Shown here one piece after another: positions 15,419-24,970 of a stretch of DNA of 64,000 nt. Origin of the DNA: Roseimicrobium gellanilyticum (GTDB taxonomy: Bacteria > Verrucomicrobiota > Verrucomicrobiia > Verrucomicrobiales > Verrucomicrobiaceae). Location: positions 585,031-649,030 of the forward strand of contig NZ_QNRR01000003.1 of assembly GCF_003315205.1 (NCBI RefSeq), given 5' to 3'. The notes under the pieces were generated by a model. It did not search any database, was not told the DNA's origin, and was given only the letters and a program-made list of their open reading frames with translations. How positions within the stretch are numbered: position 1 is the stretch's first letter; each line of letters begins with the position of its first letter. The position numbers and the translations under genes were made by a program.

Positions 15419-16711
15419 TTAATCGGGTAGTTCCTTATTCTTCGTCTCGGGTAGAAAACACAGGAACACAAGCCCCAGCAAGAAAAATCCCGCCAGCAGC
15501 GTGATTGCCAGATGCAGCTCCAGTTCTTGTTTCAGCCACGCGGAGAGCCAGATAAGCACGGGTGCGGCAAGGATCCGGCCCGTGTTAAAGCAGAACCCCG
15601 AGCCGGTGGCGCGGAGGTGCGTGGGGAACAATTCAGGAAAGTACACGGCGTATCCCGCGTGGATGCCCAGGCCGAAGAAACCGAAGACGGGCAGCAGGCA
15701 CAGCAGCAGCCCATAGCTCCCCACGGCGGAGGGCACCCAGCAAATAATTACGGTCATGACGAGCGCGCAGATGTGCATCATCGCGAAAGTTGCACGACGA
15801 CCAAACCGCATGCTGAGCGGCCCAAAGCAGACCATGCCCACAGCAGCTCCCGCCGTCAGCACAAAGCCATAGGCTATTTTGCCCTGGCTGGCCGCCTCCT
15901 TGGGATCCACGCCCTGGCTCTTGAGAAGTTCCTCCGCGAGATTCTGCGCGGCGACTACCACGCCCCAGAAAGTTGCCAGGCCCACCATGGCCAGCAAAGC
16001 GCCGAAGATCGCTCGTGAGCGCCAGCGGGAATCTCCCAACAGATCCGAAAAGCTGCCAAGCTTGTCCGACCTGGTCTCTCTGGCATGCAACCAGGAGTCC
16101 GGCTCCTTCACGCTCACCCGCACCCAAAGTACCAGCAACGCCGGCACGACCCCGATGAGGTAGGCAATACGCCAATGCTCCCCCACCGCCAGCCCCGTGG
16201 CCGCCGCCAGCCAGGCACCGATAACGCTGGACGCATGAAAGATGCCTCCGGCACGGGCGCGGGCCTTCGAGGGGAACACCTCTGCAACCAATGCCGCGCC
16301 CACAGCCCACTCCCCGCCGACGCCCATGGCCACCAGGAAACGAAGCACTCCCACCTGCCACAAGTCCGTGGCCATCGCAGTGAGGCCCGTGAAGATGGAA
16401 TAGAATAGGATGGTGAGGGCCATCACGGGCTTCCGCCCCCACTTGTCCGCCAGCGAGCTGAAGAGCCAGCCTCCGAGGGTGCCGCCGATGAGGAAGATGC
16501 CGAGAAACCTCTCGCCCCATGCCTTCACCTCGGGCGAGTCGGACGGCACCTTGAGCAGATCCGGCAGCATGTCGCCGCGAGTGATGTTGTAGATCTGCCC
16601 TTCGAACGCATCGAAGACCCAGCCTGCAGAGGCGATGATGAGCACCAGCCACTGGTACCGGGTCACTCCGTGGTACCAGGGCGTCTCCAGTCGGTGCTTC
16701 ATGTCACTCAT
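15419..16711 (-). CDS. MFS transporter, sugar/organic-acid type
   Basis: A 430-residue permease with about 12 hydrophobic helices. The MFS loop 2-3 motif is present (LADKWGRKPVMAL), with a related motif in the second half (RFGRRATFAM) and RFLVAMGVGGEWAVGAALVAE in helix 4-5. This pattern matches the sialic-acid/aromatic-acid/sugar-acid branch. Its start overlaps the end of the Gfo/Idh gene (ATGA) and its stop is 6 bp before the ROK gene, so transport, oxidation and regulation are co-expressed. The substrate is unknown. Confidence 0.88.
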   Translation of the reverse strand: MSDMKHRLETPWYHGVTRYQWLVLIIASAGWVFDAFEGQIYNITRGDMLPDLLKVPSDSPEVKAWGERFLGIFLIGGTLGGWLFSSLADKWGRKPVMALTILFYSIFTGLTAMATDLWQVGVLRFLVAMGVGGEWAVGAALVAEVFPSKARARAGGIFHASSVIGAWLAAATGLAVGEHWRIAYLIGVVPALLVLWVRVSVKEPDSWLHARETRSDKLGSFSDLLGDSRWRSRAIFGALLAMVGLATFWGVVVAAQNLAEELLKSQGVDPKEAASQGKIAYGFVLTAGAAVGMVCFGPLSMRFGRRATFAMMHICALVMTVIICWVPSAVGSYGLLLCLLPVFGFFGLGIHAGYAVYFPELFPTHLRATGSGFCFNTGRILAAPVLIWLSAWLKQELELHLAITLLAGFFLLGLVFLCFLPETKNKELPD

Positions 16712-17754
16712 GCCTTGAGAAACTCCTGAAGATGCACCGTCTTGCCAGTTTCAATCGATTGCTCCGCAGCGAGGCACAAGGCGGTGCTCCACAGGCCATC
16801 CATTCCCGTGGCGGCAGGTGCTGAGCCCTCACGAACGCAGCGCACGCACATGGCGATCTCTTCGCGAAGCTCGAAGACTTCGCCGGATTTCTGCGTCATC
16901 TTCACCTCCTCGATTTCTTTTCCGTCAAATACGCGGAGTGAGAAACTGGGATCCATGGTGCGATCCATGGCGCCACTCCACGCCGCCCAGATGGCTCCCT
17001 TCGTTCCCGCCACCTTCACAGTCTGATGGTGCTCGAAGGCCGCCAGTGTCTGGGAAATCACCGCATACGCACCGCTTTCGTACTTCATGATGGCGCTGAA
17101 ATTGTCGTGCAAGTGAGGACGGGAGGAGTCGATGGAATTTCCGGCACCATACACGGTAACGGGATCCCCTTCCCCACTGAGATACCAGCGGGCGAGGTCA
17201 AAGAAGTGAATCGGCTCCTCCAGTACCCAGCTCCCCACGCGTGCTCCGTCATAGCGCCAACCGCTTGCACCTAGCCGATAGGGTTTTCTCGATAGTTCCA
17301 CTAATACATAACGCGGGGTGCCGATGACGCCCTGCTCGATGCGGCGCTTCACCTCGCCCCACTGGGACGAAAGACGTAACTCATGACCGATGGCCAGCAT
17401 GCGTTGTTTGCTCGACGCGAGCTCGGTCAATGTGCGACAGTCCCTCACGCTCAAGGCCATGGGTTTTTCCAGAAGGACGTGGCACCCTGCCTCCAGAGCC
17501 TCACGGCACGCTTGCAAGTGTGTGTGGCTGGGCGTAACTATGTCCACGATGTCGAGGTGACCAGCCGCCAGCATGGAGCTGACATCAGCATGGATCGTGG
17601 CATTGGGATATAGGCTACGTGCTTCAGCGCGAGTGACATCTGAGGGGGCAACGATCGCTTTCAGTTCGGCATCGGGACAAGAGGTGATGGACTGGGCATG
17701 CATGCGCCCCCAAGCACCAAATCCTGCCAAACCGAAAAAAAGTTTCTTGCTCAT
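16708..17754 (-). CDS. Gfo/Idh/MocA-family oxidoreductase
   Basis: A 348-residue NAD(P)-dependent sugar dehydrogenase-like enzyme; start at ATG 17754 (MSKKLFFGLAGFG). The Rossmann motif is GLAGFGAWGRMHA, then DIVTPSHTHLQACREALEAG and LLEKPMAL, where EKP carries the conserved Lys. A C-terminal substrate domain includes WVLEEPIHFFDLARWY, with His in the usual catalytic area. It is the first gene of the minus-strand operon with MFS and ROK genes. The polyol or sugar substrate is not predictable from this alone. Confidence 0.88.
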   Translation of the reverse strand: MSKKLFFGLAGFGAWGRMHAQSITSCPDAELKAIVAPSDVTRAEARSLYPNATIHADVSSMLAAGHLDIVDIVTPSHTHLQACREALEAGCHVLLEKPMALSVRDCRTLTELASSKQRMLAIGHELRLSSQWGEVKRRIEQGVIGTPRYVLVELSRKPYRLGASGWRYDGARVGSWVLEEPIHFFDLARWYLSGEGDPVTVYGAGNSIDSSRPHLHDNFSAIMKYESGAYAVISQTLAAFEHHQTVKVAGTKGAIWAAWSGAMDRTMDPSFSLRVFDGKEIEEVKMTQKSGEVFELREEIAMCVRCVREGSAPAATGMDGLWSTALCLAAEQSIETGKTVHLQEFLKA

Positions 17755-17796
17755 CGCTCCGAAATTAGGTAACAAAAGTATCAGAACAAGCCAAAG

Positions 17797-17816
17797 TTAT
17801 TTTTTACCGAAAATAA
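17797..17816. promoter_or_regulatory. AT-rich palindrome in divergent promoter region
   Basis: TTATTTT and AAAATAA form a perfect 7-bp inverted repeat around a 6-base spacer. It lies 43 bp upstream of the Gfo/Idh start and 74 bp upstream of the SsuD-like start. It could be the ROK operator, but no motif comparison supports this. Confidence 0.3.
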
Positions 17817-17889
17817 GTGGTGGCACAATGGCAACATTGGTGCTTCCGTTGGCTGGTTTGCAATCCCCCCAACCCCAACCCCCCGTACC

Positions 17890-19053
17890 GTGAATGCTCC
17901 CCCCAGCATCCCGATAAGGACGACCCCACGTATCGCAGAAGTCTCGTGGTTCTCCGCCTTGTGCTCCGATGATTTTGAATATCTCGGCGTGCCGGACGGA
18001 AGTTTGAGAAGCAGCTTTGAGCATTGCTCGAGCATCGTAAAGAAGGCCGATGAGCTTGGCTACCAGAACGTCCTGCTGCCCTCCGGCTTCGTGCCAGGGC
18101 AGGATGCGCTGGGTTTCGCCTTCTCCATGGCGGTCCTGACCAAACAGATCAACCAGCTCGTAGCCCTGCGCATGGGTGAGGTGCATCCGCCCATGCTGGC
18201 GCGCGCCATCTCCTCGCTGGATCACATTGCGAAAGGCCGCCTCGCCTTGAACATCATCTCCAGCGACATGCCCGGGCTGAAGGAGTCCAACGAAGAGCGC
18301 TACTCGCGAAGCGACGAGATCATCCAATTCCTGAAGCAGTGCTGGACGCAGGAGACCGTGGAGTTTCACGGGCGCTTCTATGATTTCCATCCACTGCCCA
18401 CGGATCCGGTGAAGCCCTACCAGCAGAATGGTGGACCTCTGCTGTACTTCGGCGGCATCTCCCCCATGGCCCAGGCGCTGTGCGCGAAGCATTGCGATGT
18501 CTTCCTGATGTGGCCGGAGACCACGCCCCTGCTGACAGAAACCATGAGAGGGGTCGCTGCCCAAGCAGCGGAGCATGACCGGAAGATTGACTTCGGTCTA
18601 CGCATCCATGTCATCGTGCGCGAAACCGAAAGCGAGGCTCGCGAGGCCGCACGAAAGCTGGTCTCCAAGCTCGACGACACGAAAGGTCTTGAGATCAAGT
18701 CCCGCTCTCAAGACAGCAAGTCCGCCGGTGTGCTGCGCCAGGATGCACTCCGCGAAGCGGCTGATGATGAAGGCTACATTGAGGAGCACATTTGGAGTGG
18801 CATCGGCCGGGCCCGCAGCGGCTGTGGCAGCGCCATCGTGGGCGACCCGGATCAAGTCTATGCGAAATTGCAGAGCTACATGGACCTCGGCATGCGCTCC
18901 TTCATCTTGAGCGGCTATCCTCACTTGGAAGAGTGTGACCTTTTTGCGAAGTACGTGCTGCCCCGCATGCAGACGTGCCGGCTGAACGAGGTGCAGGGAA
19001 GGTTGCCGAAGGAAACACCGGTGACGCCGCTGACGACAGGGAAGAGGAAGTAG
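17890..19053 (+). CDS. SsuD-like FMNH2-dependent alkanesulfonate monooxygenase
   Basis: A 387-residue luciferase-like (LLM class) flavin enzyme starting at GTG 17890. It resembles SsuD along its length: EVSWFSALCSDD at the start, a VALRMGEVHPPMLARAISSLD segment, LNIISSDMPGLKESNEERY, LYFGGISPMAQ, GIGRARSGCGSAIVGDPDQV and LSGYPHLEECDLF. SsuD desulfonates alkanesulfonates with reduced FMN from a reductase. No ssuE or ssuABC genes are nearby, so substrate and reductase partner are uncertain. It is divergent from the sugar operon and followed by an opposing gene. Confidence 0.8.
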   Translation: MNAPPSIPIRTTPRIAEVSWFSALCSDDFEYLGVPDGSLRSSFEHCSSIVKKADELGYQNVLLPSGFVPGQDALGFAFSMAVLTKQINQLVALRMGEVHPPMLARAISSLDHIAKGRLALNIISSDMPGLKESNEERYSRSDEIIQFLKQCWTQETVEFHGRFYDFHPLPTDPVKPYQQNGGPLLYFGGISPMAQALCAKHCDVFLMWPETTPLLTETMRGVAAQAAEHDRKIDFGLRIHVIVRETESEAREAARKLVSKLDDTKGLEIKSRSQDSKSAGVLRQDALREAADDEGYIEEHIWSGIGRARSGCGSAIVGDPDQVYAKLQSYMDLGMRSFILSGYPHLEECDLFAKYVLPRMQTCRLNEVQGRLPKETPVTPLTTGKRK

Positions 19054-19067
19054 AGGAGTACACCCAC

Positions 19068-19625
19068 TCACGGTTTCTCGTCCCTGGCAAAAGGGTCGAG
19101 CGGGGTCGTATCTGTGCTCGGCCTGGGGGAAGGAATGAATCTCTGAACTGAATCTGGAAGAATCATGACCACTTTAGCCAGGCGCATGACAAGCCAATAT
19201 TCCGCTCCCGAGCACCAGTGGTATTTCACCTTCGCGCCGTGATCCGAGGCCTCGCGATGCCACTGTGTGCTCATATCTGCCACCAGACGAGTTCGCTGAC
19301 CTCCCCTTAGCTCCACTCCCATGGCATCACGATTGAGGACTGAAGGTTGTTGATCCCGAAGATGGATGTTCCCCAAAGTCGAGATGCGCATGTCCTCCCT
19401 GCCTACATCCGCCATGAAAAACACCAGTGGAAATCGGGTCGTGTTCTCCACCTCGATTTCGACGAGTTGAGGATACGTGGGGTCTGCTGCTGCGGCTGTC
19501 AGTGGATCAGTCACGCGAAAACGCAAAGGATTCTCAGGGCTCCAAGCTAGAGCCAAATACACCACGGGGCCTGTGAGTAGCAGGAGAAAGATGGCAGCAA
19601 TCCACCACTTGACGCGACGAGACAT
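19068..19625 (-). CDS. Membrane-anchored hypothetical protein
   Basis: A 185-residue protein with one N-terminal TM helix (WWIAAIFLLLLTGPVVYLAL, ~7-27). A beta-rich extracytoplasmic region has IEVENTTRFPLVFFM, suggestive of an immunoglobulin-like fold. No domain was recognised. It lies 32 bp downstream of recG on the same strand and converges with the SsuD-like gene. Confidence 0.6.
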   Translation of the reverse strand: MSRRVKWWIAAIFLLLLTGPVVYLALAWSPENPLRFRVTDPLTAAAADPTYPQLVEIEVENTTRFPLVFFMADVGREDMRISTLGNIHLRDQQPSVLNRDAMGVELRGGQRTRLVADMSTQWHREASDHGAKVKYHWCSGAEYWLVMRLAKVVMILPDSVQRFIPSPRPSTDTTPLDPFARDEKP

Positions 19626-19657
19626 GGATTAGTTGATGCGCATTGAATTCCGGTGCC

Positions 19658-21856
19658 TCACTGTCTTCCCACTTCCTCATCGGCCTCCACATTACCCAGG
19701 AGAGGACGAAGGCGTAGGTGCTCCGATTTCTCGAGCTCCGGATCCTGCTCCAGCGTGCGTTCCGCGAGCCGGCGGGCCAGCGTGATGAGGCGGGTATCCG
19801 CGAGCATCTCACCGAAGAGCAACGGGGCCTGACCGCTCTGGGCGTGCCCCAGGACGTTGCCGGGGCCGCGGCGTTTGAGATCTTCTTCCGCGATGCGGAA
19901 ACCATCGTGCGTCTCTTCGAGCAGATGCAGGCGTTCCTTCGCCTCCTTGTCACCCTTCGGCACGAAGAGGACGCACCAGGAGGTGTGCGACCCACGACCG
20001 ATGCGACCGCGCAACTGGTGGATCTGCGCAAGACCAAAACGTGCGGCATCGTGAATGAGCATGACGGTGGCGTTCGGCACGTCCACACCCACTTCGATGA
20101 CGGTAGTGCTCACCAGCGCCTTCAACTCGCCCGAGCGGAAGCGGCGCATCACGGCCTCCTTTGCATCGCCGTCCATGCGACCGTGCAGCAGTCCCACGGC
20201 ATGCGGTGTCAGACGTTCGGTCCACTCGGCATGACCTTTCACCGCAGCGCCAGCGTCAAGTTTCTCTGATTCTTCGATGAGGGGATAGACGATGTAGCAC
20301 TGCCTGCCTTCTTCGATCTGAGTGCGGACGAATTTGGTCACCTCGTCCACCTTGGTGACTTCACGGACGGCGGTGATCACCTTGCCTCGTTCCTTGGGAC
20401 GCTCATCTATCGTAGAGACATCAAGGTCTCCGTACATGGTGAGCGTCAGGGTCCGCGGAATGGGCGTAGCGGTCATCACCAGCACATCGGGAGCCTCGCC
20501 GCGCGAGATGAGGCGGGCGCGCTGGGCGACGCCAAACTTGTGCTGTTCATCGATCACCACGAGGCCGAGCTTCGAGAGGGCGGATTCGTTTTCGCCATAC
20601 AACAAGGCATGCGTGCCGATGAAGATGTGCGGCTGGCCTGCCTCACCATTTGTCGGGCCGGTTTTGAACTCGAAAAGCTCCAGCGCACCACCATCCGCCT
20701 TCTTGTCTCCCGTGCGGAGACTCACGCGCATGCCCAGGGGCTCCAGCAGGCGCAGCGCATTTTGATAGTGTTGCTCGGCGAGGATCTGCGTGGGTGCCAT
20801 GAGTGCGCCTTGTCTTCCGGACTCCACGGCAATGAGCATCGCAGCGAGAGCCACCACCGTCTTGCCGCTGCCCACATCGCCGTGCAGCAGTCGATTCATG
20901 GGCTGGGGCATGGCCATGTCTGCCGCAATCTCACGCAGCGAGCGATCCTGTGCTTCGGTAAAGGCGAATGGCAGAGAAGCGAGGAATTGTTGGAGGAGTT
21001 TCCCCTCTGGCTTCAGCGCATGCCCTCCGGTGTGCTTGAAGCGCAGACGACGGCGCACCACACGCAATTGCAGGATATAAAACTCCTCCAGCGCCAGATA
21101 CCTGCGCGCCTGCTCCAGCACGCTCATCTCCGATGGCTTGTGCAGCGTACGCAGCGCCTGGGCACGACCGAGACCATCGAACTCACCACCGGCCTTGGGA
21201 GGCGGCAGCAAGTCCGCCATGCCGCGATCATCCAGATGCTCCAGCACCCGCCAGATGGCGGTGCGCAGCATCTTCTGCTTCAGGGCACCCTTGAGCGGGT
21301 AGATGGGAACGATGCGGCTCGTGTGGATTTCGGCGTCTCCTTCTTCATCGCCCTTCACCACTTCGTACTCGGGGTGCCCCATCACGAGGCGGTCTTTGAT
21401 CTGCTTGATCTTGCCGTACACCATCATCTCCATGCCCACGGCAATGGCCTTCTGCAGAAAGGGCATCCCGAACCACCGGAGCGTGAGCTGCTGGTGCATG
21501 GGATTGTCCTGCGCCGCCTCCACCACGGCTTCGAAATTTCCCCCACGTCTGCCGCCAAAGCGCATCACGCGAGTGCTGAGCACCTGCACCTGATGACATA
21601 CCGGAATCTCACTGGGTGAGAATCCCTTGAACTCCATCTTGCGGCGATCCTCGTGGCGCGAGGGCAGGTGAAGGACCAGCTGCTCCACGGTGAGGAATCC
21701 TTCCTTGCCCAGAGACTTGGCGATGGCAGCCGACAAGCCCGGCACACCGGAGAGCGGGGTATCAAGGGTCAACGATGACTTTGAAGAAGAGGCGGACAAA
21801 GGAATGAGATGGAGATGGCTCGGGATGGCAAAGGACAGGGCGCAGTATTCAGGCAA
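19658..21856 (-). CDS. recG: ATP-dependent DNA helicase RecG
   Basis: RecG drives branch migration and regression of stalled forks and Holliday junctions. The wedge (OB) domain lies at about 60-200. Helicase motif I is LLHGDVGSGKTVVALA, motif II is VVIDEQHKFG, then VMTATPIPRTL, and the C-terminal lobe has STTVIEVGVDVPNA and HQLRGRIGRG, all diagnostic. No ATG lies near the N-terminus. The frame opens at TTG 21856, with further TTG candidates at 21799 and 21772, so the start is uncertain by ~30 codons. Full length (~700) is normal for the family. Confidence 0.93.
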   Translation of the reverse strand: MPEYCALSFAIPSHLHLIPLSASSSKSSLTLDTPLSGVPGLSAAIAKSLGKEGFLTVEQLVLHLPSRHEDRRKMEFKGFSPSEIPVCHQVQVLSTRVMRFGGRRGGNFEAVVEAAQDNPMHQQLTLRWFGMPFLQKAIAVGMEMMVYGKIKQIKDRLVMGHPEYEVVKGDEEGDAEIHTSRIVPIYPLKGALKQKMLRTAIWRVLEHLDDRGMADLLPPPKAGGEFDGLGRAQALRTLHKPSEMSVLEQARRYLALEEFYILQLRVVRRRLRFKHTGGHALKPEGKLLQQFLASLPFAFTEAQDRSLREIAADMAMPQPMNRLLHGDVGSGKTVVALAAMLIAVESGRQGALMAPTQILAEQHYQNALRLLEPLGMRVSLRTGDKKADGGALELFEFKTGPTNGEAGQPHIFIGTHALLYGENESALSKLGLVVIDEQHKFGVAQRARLISRGEAPDVLVMTATPIPRTLTLTMYGDLDVSTIDERPKERGKVITAVREVTKVDEVTKFVRTQIEEGRQCYIVYPLIEESEKLDAGAAVKGHAEWTERLTPHAVGLLHGRMDGDAKEAVMRRFRSGELKALVSTTVIEVGVDVPNATVMLIHDAARFGLAQIHQLRGRIGRGSHTSWCVLFVPKGDKEAKERLHLLEETHDGFRIAEEDLKRRGPGNVLGHAQSGQAPLLFGEMLADTRLITLARRLAERTLEQDPELEKSEHLRLRPLLGNVEADEEVGRQ

Positions 21857-21958
21857 TGCGCCTGGAAGCCAACATCAAACCTCATTTGCACCCTGGGCGC
21901 TTTCTGCATTTCCATCTACGCACTTGCCATCGTCCACCACCTGCGCTGCACTAAGCGC

Positions 21959-22915
21959 ATGGCCACCGACACCACTGCGCTGCCCACGGGACTGCTGCTT
22001 GATAACGTCTATCGTGATCACGACACCGGCCCTGGACATCCGGAACAGCCTGCCCGGTACAAGGTTGTCACGGAGGCCCTCACCCAAGCAGGCCTGGTGC
22101 AAAAGACCCAGGCACTGACCCAGCAGCCGTGCGAGGATGACCACATCCTGCTGTGCCATACCAAGGCCTATCTCGACATCGCCAAGCGCGACGTGGCGAG
22201 TGGCCGCGACGAACTCAGCACCGGGGACACCATCATCTGCCCGCGCTCGCTGGATGTGGCGCAACGTGCCGTGGGCGCCGTAGTCAATGCCGTGGATGCG
22301 GTGATGACTGGCAAACTGAAGAACGCCTTCTGCGCCGTACGGCCTCCCGGACACCACGCCCGGCCCGCTCAAGGGATGGGCTTCTGCCTTTTCAACAACA
22401 TCGCCATCGGCGCGCGCCATGCGCAAAAGAAACATGGCGCCGCGAAGGTGCTCATCGTGGATTGGGACGTGCATCACGGCAATGGCACCCAGGACATCTT
22501 TTATGAAGACGGGAGCGTCTTCTTCTTCAGCTCGCACCAGGCGCCATGGTATCCCTTCACCGGTTGGGCTGAGGAGACAGGAACCGGCAAAGGAAAAGGG
22601 TGCACGATGAATGCACCCTTTGCCGCAGGTTCCGGCATGAAGGAGATTGGTGGTGCGATCGAAGGCCCCCTGGCGGAGGTGGCGGCGAAATTCAAACCGG
22701 ATCTGGTGATGATCTCCGCGGGCTTTGATTCACGTGTCGATGACCCCTTGGGACGATTCACACTGACGGATGACCAGTTCGCGTCGCTCACCAAGACGCT
22801 GCGCCAGTTTGCCGGGGAGCATTGCGGTGGCAGGATTGTGTCCGTATTGGAAGGCGGATACAATCTCGATGGGCTCGGCAAGGCGGTGGCAGCCCATGTG
22901 GGAGCCCTCGTTTAA
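21959..22915 (+). CDS. Histone deacetylase-fold amidohydrolase
   Basis: A 318-residue class II HDAC/acetylpolyamine amidohydrolase-like enzyme from ATG 21959. The HDAC core is clear: GHPEQPARY, RPPGHHARPAQGMGFCLFNN with the catalytic His-His pair, VDWDVHHGNGTQ (zinc-binding Asp and His), ISAGFDSRVDDPLG (second zinc Asp) and LEGGYNLDGL. It removes acetyl groups from lysine or polyamines; the true substrate is unknown. It is divergent from recG, separated by about 100 bp. A longer upstream frame exists but adds no conserved sequence. Confidence 0.88.
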   Translation: MATDTTALPTGLLLDNVYRDHDTGPGHPEQPARYKVVTEALTQAGLVQKTQALTQQPCEDDHILLCHTKAYLDIAKRDVASGRDELSTGDTIICPRSLDVAQRAVGAVVNAVDAVMTGKLKNAFCAVRPPGHHARPAQGMGFCLFNNIAIGARHAQKKHGAAKVLIVDWDVHHGNGTQDIFYEDGSVFFFSSHQAPWYPFTGWAEETGTGKGKGCTMNAPFAAGSGMKEIGGAIEGPLAEVAAKFKPDLVMISAGFDSRVDDPLGRFTLTDDQFASLTKTLRQFAGEHCGGRIVSVLEGGYNLDGLGKAVAAHVGALV

Positions 22916-22996
22916 TATCGCATTACGATATACTTTCGGTGCTCTGGCAGGTAAAGCCGTTTGCCCGGGGCACTGTCCTTGCTACGTAGCAGGGAA

Positions 22997-23656
22997 ATGA
23001 TCTCCAAGCTGCCGAAGTGGGTGGGCATCGGGGCGTGGGCCCTGGCGTTCGTGGCTGGCATGGTGAATGTGGTGGGCTTTCTGAGCTTTGAGCATCAGGC
23101 AGTGACACATCTTACCGGCACGACCTCCATGCTGGGAGCCGCCATTGCGGAGGGGCGGGGCCGCGACGTGATGGGACTGGGGCTGGTGATCGCGTCGTTC
23201 CTCGCTGGCGCCATGCTGAGCGGCTTCATCATCCAGGACAGTGCGTTGCGACTGGGTCGGCGATACGGCGTGGTGCTGGTACTGGAGTCCCTGCTCCTTT
23301 GCACCGCGGCATTCCTCCTGCGAACACATCATACCTCGGGTATGTACCTGGCAGCTGGAGCGTGCGGTCTGCAGAATGCGATGGCCACGACCTACAGCGG
23401 TGCCGTGATCCGCACCACGCACCTGTCCGGCATGTTCACGGATCTCGGTATTTCCCTGGGGCATTTATTGAGAGGGTTGCCCGTGGAGCCCAGACGCCTG
23501 CGCATTTCATGGATCATCATCTCGGCCTTTCTCACGGGCGGCATCGCGGGAGCGGCTGCCTTCCACTGGTGGAGCTACAACACACTTTTCATCCCGGCGG
23601 CGCTGACAGGACTGGCGGGCATGGCGTATGGCATCTATCGACACACTCGCCGCTGA
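22997..23656 (+). CDS. YoaK/DUF1275-family membrane protein
   Basis: A 219-residue polytopic protein from ATG 22997. About six hydrophobic helices are seen. It has the family features GMVNVVGFLSF near the first helix, VTHLTGTTSMLG, and AGACGLQNAMATTYSGAVIRTTHLSGMFTDLG. The function of the family is unknown. It ends 18 bp before bioA and may be co-transcribed with it. Confidence 0.82.
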   Translation: MISKLPKWVGIGAWALAFVAGMVNVVGFLSFEHQAVTHLTGTTSMLGAAIAEGRGRDVMGLGLVIASFLAGAMLSGFIIQDSALRLGRRYGVVLVLESLLLCTAAFLLRTHHTSGMYLAAGACGLQNAMATTYSGAVIRTTHLSGMFTDLGISLGHLLRGLPVEPRRLRISWIIISAFLTGGIAGAAAFHWWSYNTLFIPAALTGLAGMAYGIYRHTRR

Positions 23657-23674
23657 TGGCACGTCTTCTTCCTC

Positions 23675-24970
23675 ATGCCTCCCGATTTCGTCGCCCTCGA
23701 TAAGGCCCATGTCTGGCATCCCTTCACGCCGATGCAGGACTGGTGCGCCCCTGATCACGAGCCCATCATGCTCGTGGACGGCGAAGGCTGCTGGCTCACC
23801 GACCAGCATGGCAATCGCTACCTCGATGGCAACTCCTCCATCTGGACGAACATCCATGGCCATCGCCACCCGCGCATTCATGCGGCCATCAAGGCCCAAC
23901 TCGATCACGTAGCACATACTTCGTTTCTGGGATTCGCCAATCCACCCGCCGCTCAACTCGCCGGCGAACTGACCGCTCTTATCCCCGGTGGCAGGCTCAA
24001 CAAGGTCTTCTACACGGACAACGGCTCCACCGCGATCGAGTCCGCAGTGCGCATGTCCTTGCAATACTGGGAGCAGAATGGATCGCCGCAACGCACGCGC
24101 ATCATTTCCTTTGATGCCGCCTATCACGGGGACACCCTGGGTGCCGCGAGCTTGGGGGGGATTCCACTCTTCAAGGGCAGTGGCAATCAATTTGGCTACG
24201 CCGTCCAGCGGATCAGTTCCGCTGAGCAACTCGAGTCATTAGACGATGTTACGAGTATCGCAGCCGTCATCATCGAACCCCTCATTCAAGGGGCTGCAGG
24301 CATGCGCGTGTGGCCCCAAGGGATGTTGAAGCAGATCGAAACCTGGTGCCGGGCGCATGATGTGTTTCTGATTCTCGACGAGGTCATGACCGGCTTTGGC
24401 CGCACCGGGAAGATGTTTGCCTGCGAGCATGAAGATGTCGTGCCGGACTTCCTCTGTCTCGCCAAAGGTCTCACCGGTGGCTATTTACCGCTGGCCGCCA
24501 CGCTCACCACGCAGCGTGTGTTTGATGGCTTCCTCGGTGATGCGAGCGAAGGCCGCACCTTCTTCTACGGCCACAGCTATGCGGGAAGCCAGCTAGGTTG
24601 TGCCGCAGCACTGGCGAGCCTCGCCGTATTCCGTGAAGAGCGTCTACTAGAGCAGTTGCCTGCGAAGGTCACATCCTTCACCTCCGTGCTCGATACGCTG
24701 CGCGCTCATCCACACGTGATCGATATTCGCCAATGCGGCCTCATTGCCGGCATTGAGATTGGCAAGAGCAAGGACCCACGGGAGGAATACCCGGCTGCTG
24801 ATCGCATGGGTGTGAAGGCATGCCTCGCTGCACGCAGGCATGCGCTGCTCACGCGGCCAGTGGTGAATACGCTGGTGCTGATGCCGCCCCTCTGTGCGAC
24901 GGAAGGAGAGATGCAGCGGATGGCGGAGGCCTTGCGTGCGAGCATTGATGAAGTGTGTGGCAGCGATTAG
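23675..24970 (+). CDS. bioA: Adenosylmethionine-8-amino-7-oxononanoate aminotransferase
   Basis: A 431-residue class III PLP aminotransferase making 7,8-diaminopelargonate in biotin synthesis. The BioA-specific start HVWHPFTPMQDW is present, then GNSSIWTNIHGHRHP, FYTDNGSTAIESAVRM, SFDAAYHGDTLGA, LDEVMTGFGRTGKMFACE and LAKGLTGGYLPLAATL with the PLP lysine. No other bio genes are in the window. It converges with and overlaps by 3 bp the sigma-SurA fusion gene. Confidence 0.9.
   Translation: MPPDFVALDKAHVWHPFTPMQDWCAPDHEPIMLVDGEGCWLTDQHGNRYLDGNSSIWTNIHGHRHPRIHAAIKAQLDHVAHTSFLGFANPPAAQLAGELTALIPGGRLNKVFYTDNGSTAIESAVRMSLQYWEQNGSPQRTRIISFDAAYHGDTLGAASLGGIPLFKGSGNQFGYAVQRISSAEQLESLDDVTSIAAVIIEPLIQGAAGMRVWPQGMLKQIETWCRAHDVFLILDEVMTGFGRTGKMFACEHEDVVPDFLCLAKGLTGGYLPLAATLTTQRVFDGFLGDASEGRTFFYGHSYAGSQLGCAAALASLAVFREERLLEQLPAKVTSFTSVLDTLRAHPHVIDIRQCGLIAGIEIGKSKDPREEYPAADRMGVKACLAARRHALLTRPVVNTLVLMPPLCATEGEMQRMAEALRASIDEVCGSD

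Noticed and set aside
21809..21958. 50-codon upstream extension of the HDAC-fold gene
   Set aside because: It overlaps the recG 5' region and has no conserved residues; MATDTT at 21959 gives the family N-terminus.
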